64,000 nucleotides of DNA from VFZN01 sp050249615 (GTDB lineage Bacteria; Acidobacteriota; Vicinamibacteria; Vicinamibacterales; UBA2999): assembly GCA_050249615.1 (NCBI GenBank), contig JBFWQE010000005.1, positions 23,625-87,624 on the forward strand, written 5' to 3'. The notes beneath the pieces are model-generated. The model was not told the DNA's origin. It searched no databases and saw nothing but the letters and a program-made list of their open reading frames with translations. Positions within the stretch are counted from its first letter, which is position 1. Each line of letters starts with the position of its first letter. Position numbers and translations under genes: made by a program. Shown piece by piece: positions 17,852-25,773 of the stretch.

Positions 17852-18852
17852 GATATCCGTCCCACGGCAGCCACGTCCTTCTGCATCCGCTCCCACCCGC
17901 CTTCACCCGCGAACCGGGCCGCCTGCGCGACGGCATTCCGGATGGCCTTCACCGACGACCGGCCGTGCGCCACGACCACGACCCCGGCCGTCCCGAGCAG
18001 CGGCGCGCCGCCGTACTCGGAGTAGTCCACGCGCTTGCGAAACCGCCGGAACGCGCGCTGCGACAGCAGGTAGCCCATCTGGCTCGAGAACGTGCTCTGC
18101 AGCTCTTCGCGCAGCAGGTCCTCGACCATCTCGACGACGCCCTCGCTCAACTTCAGCGCGACGTTGCCCGTGAAGCCGTCGGCGACGACCACATCGGCCT
18201 CGCCCGCGAAAATGCCGCGCGCCTCGACGTTGCCGACGAAACACACGGGCGCCTGCCTCATCAGCCGGTGCGCCTCGCGCGTCAGCTCGGTCCCCTTCGA
18301 CTCCTCTTCCCCGATCGAGAGCAGGCCGACACGCGGCTGCTCGATCCCCAGCACCACCCGGGCATAAGCCGAGCCCAGGATGCCGAACTGCACGAGGTGC
18401 GGCGGCCGGCACTCCACCGTCGCGCCGGCGTCGAGCAGCACCGCCGAGCCCTTCTTGGTCGGGATCACAGGCGCCAGTGCCGGCCGATCCACGCCGTCGA
18501 GCATCCCGAAGACGGCATGGGCCGCCACGACCGCCGCGCCCGTATGCCCGGCGCTGACCAGGGCCGCCGCACGGCCGTCCTTCACGCGGCCCGCCGCCAC
18601 CATCACCGAGGAGCGGGGCTTGCGCCGGAGGGCCTGCGCGGCCGACTCGTGCATGTCGACCACATCCGGCGCGTCCACGACCGAGACGTCGAGCGCCTCG
18701 GCGTCGGGATGCCGGACGAGCTCGGCTCGAACGAGGTCGGACCGCCCCACGAGGTCGATGCCGAGGCCGAGGTGCCGGGCCGCGGCAAGCGCGCCGTCCA
18801 CGGGACGCCGCGGCGCATGATCGCCGCCCATGGCGTCGACCGCTATGCGCAT
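17848..18852 (-). CDS. plsX: Phosphate acyltransferase PlsX
   Basis: 334 residues. Begins RIAVDAMGGDHAPRRPVDGA, the PlsX signature, and has LVSAGHTGAAV and VVVADGFTGNVALKLSEG. It converts acyl-ACP to acyl-phosphate for PlsY, the first committed step to phosphatidic acid. It follows rpmF by 15 bases in the conserved yceD-rpmF-plsX order and overlaps fabD by four bases. The protein is complete. Confidence 0.97.
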   Translation of the reverse strand: MRIAVDAMGGDHAPRRPVDGALAAARHLGLGIDLVGRSDLVRAELVRHPDAEALDVSVVDAPDVVDMHESAAQALRRKPRSSVMVAAGRVKDGRAAALVSAGHTGAAVVAAHAVFGMLDGVDRPALAPVIPTKKGSAVLLDAGATVECRPPHLVQFGILGSAYARVVLGIEQPRVGLLSIGEEESKGTELTREAHRLMRQAPVCFVGNVEARGIFAGEADVVVADGFTGNVALKLSEGVVEMVEDLLREELQSTFSSQMGYLLSQRAFRRFRKRVDYSEYGGAPLLGTAGVVVVAHGRSSVKAIRNAVAQAARFAGEGGWERMQKDVAAVGRIS

Positions 18853-18867
18853 GACGGAATCGGCTGG

Positions 18868-19050
18868 CTACTCTTCGTCGACGGGCCGCACCTGGCGGGC
18901 GCGGTAATGGCCGCAGTAGGCGCACACGCGGTGGGCCGCCTTCGGCTCGCCGCACTGCGGGCAGCGCCCGGCCGTGGCTGCCGTGAGCGCGTCGTGGGTG
19001 CGGCGCTTGCGGCCGCGGGTCTTGGAGTGGCGACGTTTTGGATTAGGCAT
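18868..19050 (-). CDS. rpmF: 50S ribosomal protein L32
   Basis: 60 residues. MPNPKRRHSKTRGRKRRTHD start followed by two CxxC pairs (CPQCG and CAYCG), so this is the zinc-binding form of L32. The ATG overlaps the end of the yceD gene by eight bases. It is the usual bridge between yceD and plsX. Confidence 0.97.
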   Translation of the reverse strand: MPNPKRRHSKTRGRKRRTHDALTAATAGRCPQCGEPKAAHRVCAYCGHYRARQVRPVDEE

Positions 19051-19588
19051 CGTCGGGCTTTCGATCGGTGATCAGGGCTTTCAGGCCGGCAAGCCGTGGG
19101 TCCTCCCACTGAGGCTTGCACGCGCACGCTTCCACGTTCAGGTTCACGCCGCACTGCGGGCAGAGCCCCTTGCAGGACTCCCTGCACAATGGCTTCATCG
19201 GCAGCGCAAGATAGAACTGCTCCCGCAACAGCTCCGAGAGATCGATCTCCTCGTCACGGTAGAACGTCGTCGAGACGTCGTCGTCCTCCGTTTCCGATTC
19301 CTCCGACGTCTCCTCGTCGGCCGCGGCCCCCTGCGGGAGGTACCGAAGGTCGAACGCGGCGTTCACCGGCAGCGTGAACGGTTCCAGGCAGCGGCTGCAG
19401 GCCAGCTCGAGCGTCGTCGCCACCCTGCCCACCAGCCGGAACCGATCCTGGTCCTTGTGGATGGTGAACTCGAGCGACACCGGCGCGACGACCCGGTACT
19501 CCTCGTCTTCCCCCGTGAAGGCCGACGGCTCGTACTGGCGCAGAAACGCCGTTTCCGCCTGCCGAATGTGGGAAAGATCCAGCCGCAT
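19043..19588 (-). CDS. DUF177 / YceD family protein
   Basis: 181 residues. It contains the DUF177 pattern: the central CSRCLEPFTLPV motif, an acidic stretch, then LREQFYLALPMKPLC and CKGLCPQCGVNLN near the end. The family is linked to 23S rRNA accumulation in E. coli and chloroplasts. I chose ATG at 19588; a TTG three bases earlier is also possible. The gene starts the rpmF-plsX-fab operon. A perfect TATAAT lies ten bases upstream, inside the dgt stop, so it may have its own promoter. Confidence 0.9.
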   Translation of the reverse strand: MRLDLSHIRQAETAFLRQYEPSAFTGEDEEYRVVAPVSLEFTIHKDQDRFRLVGRVATTLELACSRCLEPFTLPVNAAFDLRYLPQGAAADEETSEESETEDDDVSTTFYRDEEIDLSELLREQFYLALPMKPLCRESCKGLCPQCGVNLNVEACACKPQWEDPRLAGLKALITDRKPDDA

Positions 19589-19598
19589 CAAAACGACG

Positions 19599-19604
19599 AT
19601 TATA
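19599..19604 (-). promoter_or_regulatory. Candidate -10 box for yceD-rpmF-plsX-fab operon
   Basis: TATAAT on the minus strand, ending ten bases before the yceD ATG and containing the TAA stop codon of dgt (19600-19602). No clear -35 was found 16-18 bases upstream. If used, the leader would be only a few bases long. Confidence 0.4.
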
Positions 19605-20658
19605 GCATGTGCGGGCCATCGGACACGGTCACCCAGGGTTTCGGGATGTACAACTGCTCGAACAAGTTAACGGCATAGCGGTCCGTCATCCCGGCCAGGA
19701 AATCCTGGGCGGCCCGGTCCAGGCCCTCCACTTCGACGGTCCTGGGGTCCAGGAAGTCACCCGGCCGCTCCCGGACCTTTTCCCACAGCCCTCCCAGGAT
19801 GCCGTCGGCCTTGGCGAACTCCGCCGTCGCCACCTGGTTCTCGTACACCGCCTCGAACATGAACGTGCGCAGGGCGAGCATCGCCTCCAGCACGTCGTCG
19901 CTCATGCGGACCTCGGCCATCCCCCCGGCAAGGGTCTGCTCCACCACGTTGGTGACCAGGCGCCCGATGCGCTCGGCCGGGCTGCGGCCCAGCACTCGCA
20001 CGGCGTCCCGCGGCAGCTGGTCCTCGCTCAGGATCCCGGCGCGCACCGCATCGTCGATATCGTGGTTCACGTAGGCGACGATGTCGGCGACGCGGGCAAC
20101 CTGGCCCTCGATGGTGCTGGCCCGCTGATCGGGCGGCGCGCCGACGGGCAGCCCGCTCTTCCCTTTCGAGTGCCGGGCGATGCCGTCGCGCACCTCCCAG
20201 GTGAGGTTCAGGCCGCGGCGGTCCTGCTCGAGCACGTCCACGATGCGCAGGCTCTGCTCGTAGTGGTTGAAGCCGCCGGGGGCCAGGGCATTCAGGACAC
20301 GTTCGCCGGCGTGCCCGAAGGGCGTGTGGCCGAGATCGTGGCCGAGCGCGATGGCCTCGGTCAGCTCCTCGTGCAGGCGCAGCACCTTGGCGATGGTGCG
20401 CGCGATCTGCGAGACCTCGAGCGTGTGCGTCAGCCGCGTCCGGTAGTGGTCCCCCTGAGGCGAGAAGAACACCTGGGTCTTGTGCTTCAGGCGTCTGAAC
20501 GCCTTGGTGTGGATGATGCGGTCGCGGTCCCGCTGGAACGCAGGGCGGATCGGGTCCTCGGTCTCGGGCCGCAGGCGGCCCCGGCTGGCGCCGCTCAGGG
20601 CGGCCTGCGGTGCGAGGATCTCGCGCTCGCGCTGCTCGAGCTGTTCACGAATCGTCAC
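19600..20658 (-). CDS. dgt: Deoxyguanosinetriphosphate triphosphohydrolase-like protein
   Basis: 352-residue HD-domain protein. Motifs include DRDRIIHTKAFRRLKHKTQVF, TRLTHTLEVSQIARTIA and ALGHDLGHTPFGHAGE, with the HD metal ligands present. It hydrolyses dNTPs to deoxynucleosides and triphosphate. The length matches the shorter dGTPase-like class rather than E. coli Dgt (about 505 residues). The GTG start overlaps the deoB stop by four bases, so it is coupled with nucleoside catabolism. Its own stop codon lies inside a TATAAT box before yceD. Confidence 0.93.
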   Translation of the reverse strand: MTIREQLEQREREILAPQAALSGASRGRLRPETEDPIRPAFQRDRDRIIHTKAFRRLKHKTQVFFSPQGDHYRTRLTHTLEVSQIARTIAKVLRLHEELTEAIALGHDLGHTPFGHAGERVLNALAPGGFNHYEQSLRIVDVLEQDRRGLNLTWEVRDGIARHSKGKSGLPVGAPPDQRASTIEGQVARVADIVAYVNHDIDDAVRAGILSEDQLPRDAVRVLGRSPAERIGRLVTNVVEQTLAGGMAEVRMSDDVLEAMLALRTFMFEAVYENQVATAEFAKADGILGGLWEKVRERPGDFLDPRTVEVEGLDRAAQDFLAGMTDRYAVNLFEQLYIPKPWVTVSDGPHML

Positions 20659-21821
20659 ACGATCTCCCTCAGGAAACTCACGCCGTGCCGAAGAGCCGGC
20701 ACGCCGAACACCTCGGCCAGGGTCTGTCCGAGGTCGGCGAAGCTCGCGCGCGTGCCCAGGGATCGTCCGGCCTTCACGCGGGCGCCCGTGACCAGCACCG
20801 GCACGTGCTCGCGCGAGTGATCCGTGCTGGGCGTCGCCGGGTCGTTTCCGTGATCGGCGGTGATCACCAGCAGATCGTCTTCACGCAGGAGCGGCAGCAG
20901 GCCGCCGAGCCGCGCGTCGAAGCGTTCCAGGTTCCGCGCGTACCCCGCCACGTCGTTGCGGTGCCCATACAGCGTATCGAAGTCCACGAGATTCACGAAC
21001 ACCAGGCCGGCGTCCCGGATGACCATGCGGGCCTCCAGCAGCTCCATCCCATGCGCGTCGCTCGTCGTCGGGAACGACTCGCTGATCCCGCGTCCGGCGA
21101 AGAGGTCCCCGATCTTGCCGATGGCCGTGACGTGGTGGCCCCGCGCGGCCATCGCGTCGAGCAGCGTCTCGCCGCGCGGCGGCATGGCGAAATCGTGGCG
21201 GTTCGCCGTTCTCGTGAACCGGCCGGGCGTGCCGACGAACGGCCGCGCGATCACGCGGCCAATCCCGGCGCCGTCCACGGCGATCTCGTACGCCGCCTGG
21301 CACCACTCGTAGAGCTGCGGCACCGGCACGATCTCCTCGTGCGCCGCGATCTGGAAGACGCTGTCGGCCGAGGTATAGACAATCGGCTGGCCGCTCTCGA
21401 GGTGCCGCGCTCCCAGCTGCTCGATGATGGCCGTGCCCGACGCGACCACGTTGCCGAGTACCGGGCGGCCGATGCGCCGCTCGAACGCCGCGATCATCTC
21501 GACGGGAAACCCGCCCGGGAACGTCGGGAACGGGCGATCGAGCACGACCCCCATCAGCTCCCAGTGGCCCGTGACCGAGTCCTTGCCGGCGGACCGCTCC
21601 GCCATCAGGCCGAAGGACGCGCGAGGCGACGTGGGGCAGGGGATGCCGTGCAGAGGCACCGCACAGCCCAGGCCGAGCGCCGCCAGCGTGGGCACGTCGA
21701 GCGCAGACCGCTCGGCGATGTGGCCCAGGGTGTGGCTGCCCTCGTCGCCGTACAACGCGGCGTCGGGCAGCTCGCCGGCGCCCACGCTGTCGAGCACGAT
21801 GACGATGGCGCGGCGGAACAC
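20655..21821 (-). CDS. deoB: Phosphopentomutase
   Basis: 388 residues. The alkaline-phosphatase-like metal sites are visible as IVLDSVGAGELPD near the start, then YTSADSVFQIAAHEE and ITADHGNDPATPSTDHSREHVPVL near the end. It interconverts (deoxy)ribose-1- and 5-phosphates in nucleoside salvage. The start is GTG, three bases after hfq. Overlap with dgt makes a plausible nucleotide-turnover pair: Dgt yields deoxynucleosides and DeoB acts after their phosphorolysis. Confidence 0.96.
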   Translation of the reverse strand: MFRRAIVIVLDSVGAGELPDAALYGDEGSHTLGHIAERSALDVPTLAALGLGCAVPLHGIPCPTSPRASFGLMAERSAGKDSVTGHWELMGVVLDRPFPTFPGGFPVEMIAAFERRIGRPVLGNVVASGTAIIEQLGARHLESGQPIVYTSADSVFQIAAHEEIVPVPQLYEWCQAAYEIAVDGAGIGRVIARPFVGTPGRFTRTANRHDFAMPPRGETLLDAMAARGHHVTAIGKIGDLFAGRGISESFPTTSDAHGMELLEARMVIRDAGLVFVNLVDFDTLYGHRNDVAGYARNLERFDARLGGLLPLLREDDLLVITADHGNDPATPSTDHSREHVPVLVTGARVKAGRSLGTRASFADLGQTLAEVFGVPALRHGVSFLREIV

Positions 21822-21824
21822 CCC

Positions 21825-22073
21825 TCAGGGATGATGGGACGAGAAATAGTTCGGCACGCTGCGCGGCGTGCGAATCGTCGCGATCGCGTGCTTGAACACG
21901 AGGTGGTCCATGCCGTTGTGCTCGACGATGAGCGCGAAGCGATCGAAGTTCTTGATGCGCGCCTCGAACTCGCGGCCGTCGAGCAGGTGGAGCACGACGG
22001 CCAGCTTCTCACGGCGTGCGTAGTTGAGGAAGACGTCCTGGATGTTCGGGGCGCCTGTCTTCGTGTCTGCCAT
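21825..22073 (-). CDS. hfq: RNA chaperone Hfq
   Basis: 82 residues. The Sm1 part is NIQDVFLNYARREKLAVVLHLLDG and the Sm2 part is HLVFKHAIATI, matching the YKHAIST motif of Hfq. It forms a hexameric ring that pairs small RNAs with mRNAs. I chose ATG at 22073; the frame continues upstream without support. It directly follows miaA, the usual miaA-hfq order. The second strand has REFEARIKNFDRFALIVEHNG in place of the enteric sequence. The C-terminal tail is short. Confidence 0.9.
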   Translation of the reverse strand: MADTKTGAPNIQDVFLNYARREKLAVVLHLLDGREFEARIKNFDRFALIVEHNGMDHLVFKHAIATIRTPRSVPNYFSSHHP

Positions 22074-22087
22074 CGCGGCACAACTCC

Positions 22088-23026
22088 TTAGGACTGCAAC
22101 AGGCCCCGTTCGGCCAGCCACTCAAAGACGCGGGCCTGCACCTCCGCAGATTCGCCGGGACCGTCAAACCACATAAGCCTAGGCTCTTTGCGAAACCAGA
22201 TCAACTGGCGCCGTGCGTAACGGCGGTTCTCCCGTGCAATCAGGTCCCGGGTGTCGGCCTCGTCGCGGACGCCGCGCAGGTGCTCCAGCGCCTGGCGGTA
22301 GACCAGGCCCCCGAAAGGCCGTGCAGTTTCGGGTACGCCGGCGGCGAGGTTGGCGCGGATCTCGACAAGCAGCCCCGACTCGAACTGCTGATCCACCCGC
22401 CGCCTCAGGCGCTCGGCGAGGGCCTCCGCCGGCATCCGCAAGGCAACGGCCGTGACCGCGACGTCGGGACCGAGCGGCGACACCGTGTCGGCGAAGTGCG
22501 CCGTCAGCGGCTTCCCTGTCTGGAAGTAGACCTCCAGCGCCCGCACGATGCGCTTGCGATCCCGCCGCTGGATGCGGGCAGCCGACTCGGGGTCCACGCG
22601 CCACAGCAGGCGGTGCAGGCGCTCGGGACCGTACCGGCCGGCCAGGCGATCCAGCCGGGCACGGATCACGTCGTCCTTGCCGGGGCCGGGAAACAGGCCG
22701 CGCGTGAGGGCCCGGTAGTAGAACCCGGTACCGCCCACCAGGATGGGCAGGTGGCCGCGCGCGTGGATCTCGCCGATCACCCGCGCCGCGTCGCGCGCGA
22801 AGTCCGCCGCGTTGTAGTCGGCGATCGGCCCGACGATATCGACCAGGTGATGCGGGATGCCGCGCCGGGCGGCCACGGGCACCTTGTCGGTGCCGATGTC
22901 GAACCCGCGATAGACCGCCGTGGAGTCGCAGTTGACGATCTCGCCGCCGACGCGCTCGGCAATGGCCAGGGCGAGCGCGCTCTTGCCGGTGGCCGTGGGC
23001 CCCAGCACCGCCAGCAGGTGTTTCAT
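22088..23026 (-). CDS. miaA: tRNA dimethylallyltransferase
   Basis: 312 residues. P-loop GPTATGKS (9-16), NCDSTAVYRGFDIGTDK, PHHLVDI and the later LVGGTGFYYRAL segment. It adds the isopentenyl group to A37 of tRNAs reading UNN codons. It lies eight bases after the TonB-like gene and 14 bases before hfq. The protein is complete and normal in length. Confidence 0.97.
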   Translation of the reverse strand: MKHLLAVLGPTATGKSALALAIAERVGGEIVNCDSTAVYRGFDIGTDKVPVAARRGIPHHLVDIVGPIADYNAADFARDAARVIGEIHARGHLPILVGGTGFYYRALTRGLFPGPGKDDVIRARLDRLAGRYGPERLHRLLWRVDPESAARIQRRDRKRIVRALEVYFQTGKPLTAHFADTVSPLGPDVAVTAVALRMPAEALAERLRRRVDQQFESGLLVEIRANLAAGVPETARPFGGLVYRQALEHLRGVRDEADTRDLIARENRRYARRQLIWFRKEPRLMWFDGPGESAEVQARVFEWLAERGLLQS

Positions 23027-23033
23027 CGGCCGC

Positions 23034-23981
23034 CTACTGCCCCTGCGTGCGTCCGTCCGGCGACTCGTTGTAGAAGAACGTGACGGTGAAGAACGCCTTG
23101 TCGTCCGGATATTCGGGCGGCAATGGCTCGGTGGGGTTCGACGCCAGCAGGGCGTTGCGCGCCGACAGGTTGAACGAGTCCACGGCCGAGGGCGAGATGA
23201 CCGTCACGTCGGTGAGCGCGCCGTTGCGGTGCACGTAGAACGTGATCACCACTCGCCCGCGCAGCGACATCGCGGCATACGGCACGAACCAGTTGCGCTT
23301 CACCTGCGCGACGAACCGGCGCACCCACGGTCCGAACTCGACGCCTTTGGTGTCGAATTGCAGCGGCCCGAACTCCTGCGAGGAGCCGCTCTGGTTGTTG
23401 AACGACTCCTTGTCCACGTAGCGTTGCAGGTTCCGCAGCGCCTCCCCGAGCTGCCCACCGGGCGGAGGCTGCGCGCGCTGGGGCTGCTGCATGGCGAGGC
23501 GGCCGTCCTTCGCCGGATCGAGCGCCTGTTCCGGCATCTCCACCTGCGGGGGCGCCTCGGGAGCGGGCTCCTCGGCGGGACCGCGTCCGCGGGCCCGCTC
23601 GTCCGGCATCGACTCCACGCGCTCGGTCGAGTTCCCACGGGCGAAGGGCAGCGGGTTGTCGATGATGGGCGGGCGCTCACGGTTGCGCGCCTGTCGGTCG
23701 ATATCCGACAGCTCCGCCCGCTCCGGAGGCTTCGGCGCGGGCAGGTCGAGCCTCGGCTGGACGAAGACGAACCGCGGCGCCTCGGCTTCGGGCTCTCGCT
23801 CGAGCCGCACGAGCTCGTCCTTGGCAGCGAGCGGGCGCTCCGGGAGGAACGCCGGAGCAAAGAGCAGCCCCACGATGATGATGGCGTGGACCAGAACAGA
23901 CACGACAACGCCATCGCGCAGGTTGATGGCGCGCCCGACGGGCTCGACGTCGGAGTAGCGATCGTCGAAGTCGAAGTACAT
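23034..23981 (-). CDS. TonB/TolA-like energy transducer protein
   Basis: 315 residues with a short cytoplasmic N-terminus, one transmembrane helix at about 23-43, a long proline-, glutamate- and arginine-rich periplasmic stretch (about 45-190), and a C-terminal TonB-like domain (about 215-305: VKRNWFVPYAAMSLRGRVVITFYVHRNG-type sequence). Such proteins couple the ExbB/D or TolQ/R motor to the outer membrane. No exbB, exbD, tolQ or tolR is adjacent. The final domain resembles TonB_C more than TolA, but partner receptors cannot be named. The ATG is 12 bases after a TATACT box and just downstream of the assembly gap. Confidence 0.8.
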   Translation of the reverse strand: MYFDFDDRYSDVEPVGRAINLRDGVVVSVLVHAIIIVGLLFAPAFLPERPLAAKDELVRLEREPEAEAPRFVFVQPRLDLPAPKPPERAELSDIDRQARNRERPPIIDNPLPFARGNSTERVESMPDERARGRGPAEEPAPEAPPQVEMPEQALDPAKDGRLAMQQPQRAQPPPGGQLGEALRNLQRYVDKESFNNQSGSSQEFGPLQFDTKGVEFGPWVRRFVAQVKRNWFVPYAAMSLRGRVVITFYVHRNGALTDVTVISPSAVDSFNLSARNALLASNPTEPLPPEYPDDKAFFTVTFFYNESPDGRTQGQ

Positions 23982-23993
23982 CAGCTATTTGTG

Positions 23994-23999
23994 AGTATA
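23994..23999 (-). promoter_or_regulatory. Candidate -10 box for TonB-like-miaA-hfq unit
   Basis: TATACT on the minus strand, ending 12 bases before the ATG of the TonB-like gene. The region where a -35 would lie is the GGGACTT array and the adjacent N gap, so it cannot be judged. Confidence 0.3.
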
Positions 24000-24001
24000 C
24001 A

Positions 24002-24150
24002 GGGACTTGGGACTTGGGACTTGGGNNNNNNNNNNNNNNNNNNNNNNNNNNNNNNNNNNNNNNNNNNNNNNNNNNNNNNNNNNNNNNNNNNNNNNNNNNN
24101 NNNNNNNNNNNNNNNNNNNNNNNNNCCCAAGCCCCACGTCCCGCGACCCT
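24002..24150. repeat. GGGACTT array interrupted by an assembly gap, with a complementary right arm
   Basis: The left side (24002-24025) has GGG runs spaced by ACTT. After the N block the sequence resumes with CCCAAGCCCC and ACGTCCC, the reverse complement of the same kind of word. The two sides are therefore inverted and the missing part may contain a turn. True length is unknown. Confidence 0.7.
24026..24125. other. Assembly gap of 100 N
   Basis: Exactly 100 undetermined bases, which is a common placeholder length, so the real distance is probably unknown. It lies inside the intergenic array between ubiE and the TonB-like gene, so no known gene is interrupted, but an extra small gene or a longer repeat could be hidden here. 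Confidence 0.99.
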
Positions 24151-24862
24151 AGGTCCCCTTCCTCGCCGTATACAGATAGACGATGCCCAGGCTGAGCGGC
24201 CGGGCCTTGACCTGTGAAAATCCCGTGGCGGTGAGTATGCGGCCGAACGCATCCCCCCAGGGGAAGGTGCCCACCGACTGCGGCAGGTAGTCGTAGGCCA
24301 TGGCATGGCGCGACACGGCACGGCCGATGCGCGGCAGGACGTGATTGAAGTACCAGAGGTAGAGCGGCCGCACGGCCGGGACGACTGGCAGGCCAAACTC
24401 CAGGATCGCCAGGCGCCCGCCGGGCTTCAGCACCCGCCGAAGCTCGGCGCAGGCAACCTCCGGCTGCTGTACGTTGCGGATGCCGAAGGCGATGGTCGCC
24501 GCGTCGACCGAGGCGTCTGCTACCGGCAGGTGCATGGCATCGCCGCGCACGAGCTGGATGTTCCCATCCAGCGCCTCCTCGCGGATCTTGGTGAGGCCGT
24601 GTGCCAGCATCGCGCCGGCGAAGTCCACGCCCACGACCCGCGCCGCGCCCGCCGTCGCCCGCGCGCCTGCCATGGCCACATCGGCCGTCCCGGTGCAGAC
24701 ATCGAGCAGTCGCTCGCGCCCGGTGAGCTGCAGGCTGCGGATCGCGCGCCGGCGCCAGTAGCGGTCCAGTCCGCCGGAGAGCACCGTATTGAGCAGGTCG
24801 TACCGCCCCGCGATGGCATCGAACATGCCCGCGATCCTCGCGGGGCTCTTGTCAACCGACAT
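24149..24862 (-). CDS. ubiE: Demethylmenaquinone methyltransferase
   Basis: 237-residue class I SAM methyltransferase. It has FDAIAGRYDLLNTVLSGGLDRYWRR, the SAM motif LLDVCTGTADVAM, and FGIRNVQQPEVACAELRRVLKPGGRLAILEFGLP, all typical of UbiE/MenG. It performs the last methylation of menaquinone. It overlaps the UbiA-like gene by 11 bases and lies downstream of the mqn genes, so menaquinone (not ubiquinone) is the likely product. The TAG stop at 24149-24151 abuts the repeat next to the gap. Confidence 0.93.
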   Translation of the reverse strand: MSVDKSPARIAGMFDAIAGRYDLLNTVLSGGLDRYWRRRAIRSLQLTGRERLLDVCTGTADVAMAGARATAGAARVVGVDFAGAMLAHGLTKIREEALDGNIQLVRGDAMHLPVADASVDAATIAFGIRNVQQPEVACAELRRVLKPGGRLAILEFGLPVVPAVRPLYLWYFNHVLPRIGRAVSRHAMAYDYLPQSVGTFPWGDAFGRILTATGFSQVKARPLSLGIVYLYTARKGT

Positions 24863-25703
24863 ACACGGCCAGCGCCGTCACGAGGAAGTACACGATGCCC
24901 ACGTATCCATTCATGTCGAATGCCCGCTTCACCTGTGAGAGGTCGGCGGCGCTCACCATCGACTGTTCGTACACCAGCAGCGCCGCGACGATGCCGACTC
25001 CGACCAGGTAGATCCCGCCCAGGGGCTCGACCCACGCGAGCGCGATCATGCACCCGACGGTGCCGACGTGCATCAGTCGTGAGATGAGCAGCGAACGCGT
25101 CACGCCGAAGCGCACCGGAATCGAGCGCAGCCCCTGCGCGCGGTCGAACTCGAGGTCCTGGCAGGCGTAGAGCACGTCGAACCCGCCCACCCACAGGCCG
25201 ATGGCCAGGCCCAGCAGCCACGGCTCCCAGCCGGCACCGCCCCCGGCCGCCAGCCAGCCGCCAACCGGCGCCACGGCCATGGCCAGCCCGAGAAAGGCCT
25301 GCGTATAGGACGTGTAGCGCTTCGCCAGCGAGTACCAGAACACGATGGCCAGGGCCACGGGCGACAGCAGGCCGCACAGCCGGTTGATCTGCCACGACAC
25401 CAGCACGAACGCCGCCGACGACAGGACGACGAACAGTGCGGCTTCCCGCTGGGACATCGCGCCCCGCGGCAGCTCGCGCATCGCCGTCCTGGGATTGAGC
25501 GCATCGAAACGCGCGTCCACCAGGCGGTTGAATCCCATGGCCGCGCTCCGCGCCGCCACCATGGCGAGCACGATCCAGCCGACCTGCGCCCAGGTCACGG
25601 CGTGCTCACGCGCCGCGAGCAGCGCGCCGGTGAGCGCGAACGGCAGCGCGAACACCGAGTGGCTGAAGCGCACGAACGACAGGTAGGTGGTGAGGCGGGA
25701 CAA
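24852..25703 (-). CDS. ubiA: UbiA-family prenyltransferase, probably the futalosine-pathway enzyme (MqnP type)
   Basis: 283-residue integral membrane protein with about eight or nine hydrophobic helices. The first aspartate-rich motif is NRLVDARFDALNPRT and the second is YACQDLEFDRAQGLRSIP. It attaches the prenyl chain to the aromatic acid precursor. Position between the mqn genes and ubiE argues for a dihydroxynaphthoate-type substrate in menaquinone synthesis. The start is TTG at 25703, at the exact border of a repeat array; the opening SRLTTYLSFVRFSHSVFALPFAL fits the family, though GTG ten codons later is an alternative. No ribosome site is visible. Confidence 0.87.
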   Translation of the reverse strand: MSRLTTYLSFVRFSHSVFALPFALTGALLAAREHAVTWAQVGWIVLAMVAARSAAMGFNRLVDARFDALNPRTAMRELPRGAMSQREAALFVVLSSAAFVLVSWQINRLCGLLSPVALAIVFWYSLAKRYTSYTQAFLGLAMAVAPVGGWLAAGGGAGWEPWLLGLAIGLWVGGFDVLYACQDLEFDRAQGLRSIPVRFGVTRSLLISRLMHVGTVGCMIALAWVEPLGGIYLVGVGIVAALLVYEQSMVSAADLSQVKRAFDMNGYVGIVYFLVTALAVYVG

Positions 25704-25773
25704 GGTTCTCGGGTTCTCGGGTTCTCAGGTTCTCGGGTTCTCGGGTTCCGGGGTTCTCGGGTTCTCGGGTTCA
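25703..25773. repeat. GGTTCTCG array running from the ubiA start codon to the amidohydrolase stop codon
   Basis: About eight GGTTCTCG-type units with GGG runs spaced by five bases on the plus strand, a G-quadruplex-compatible pattern. The array touches the ubiA TTG on one side and supplies the TGA stop of the amidohydrolase on the other, so the whole intergenic region is repeat. Confidence 0.9.
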
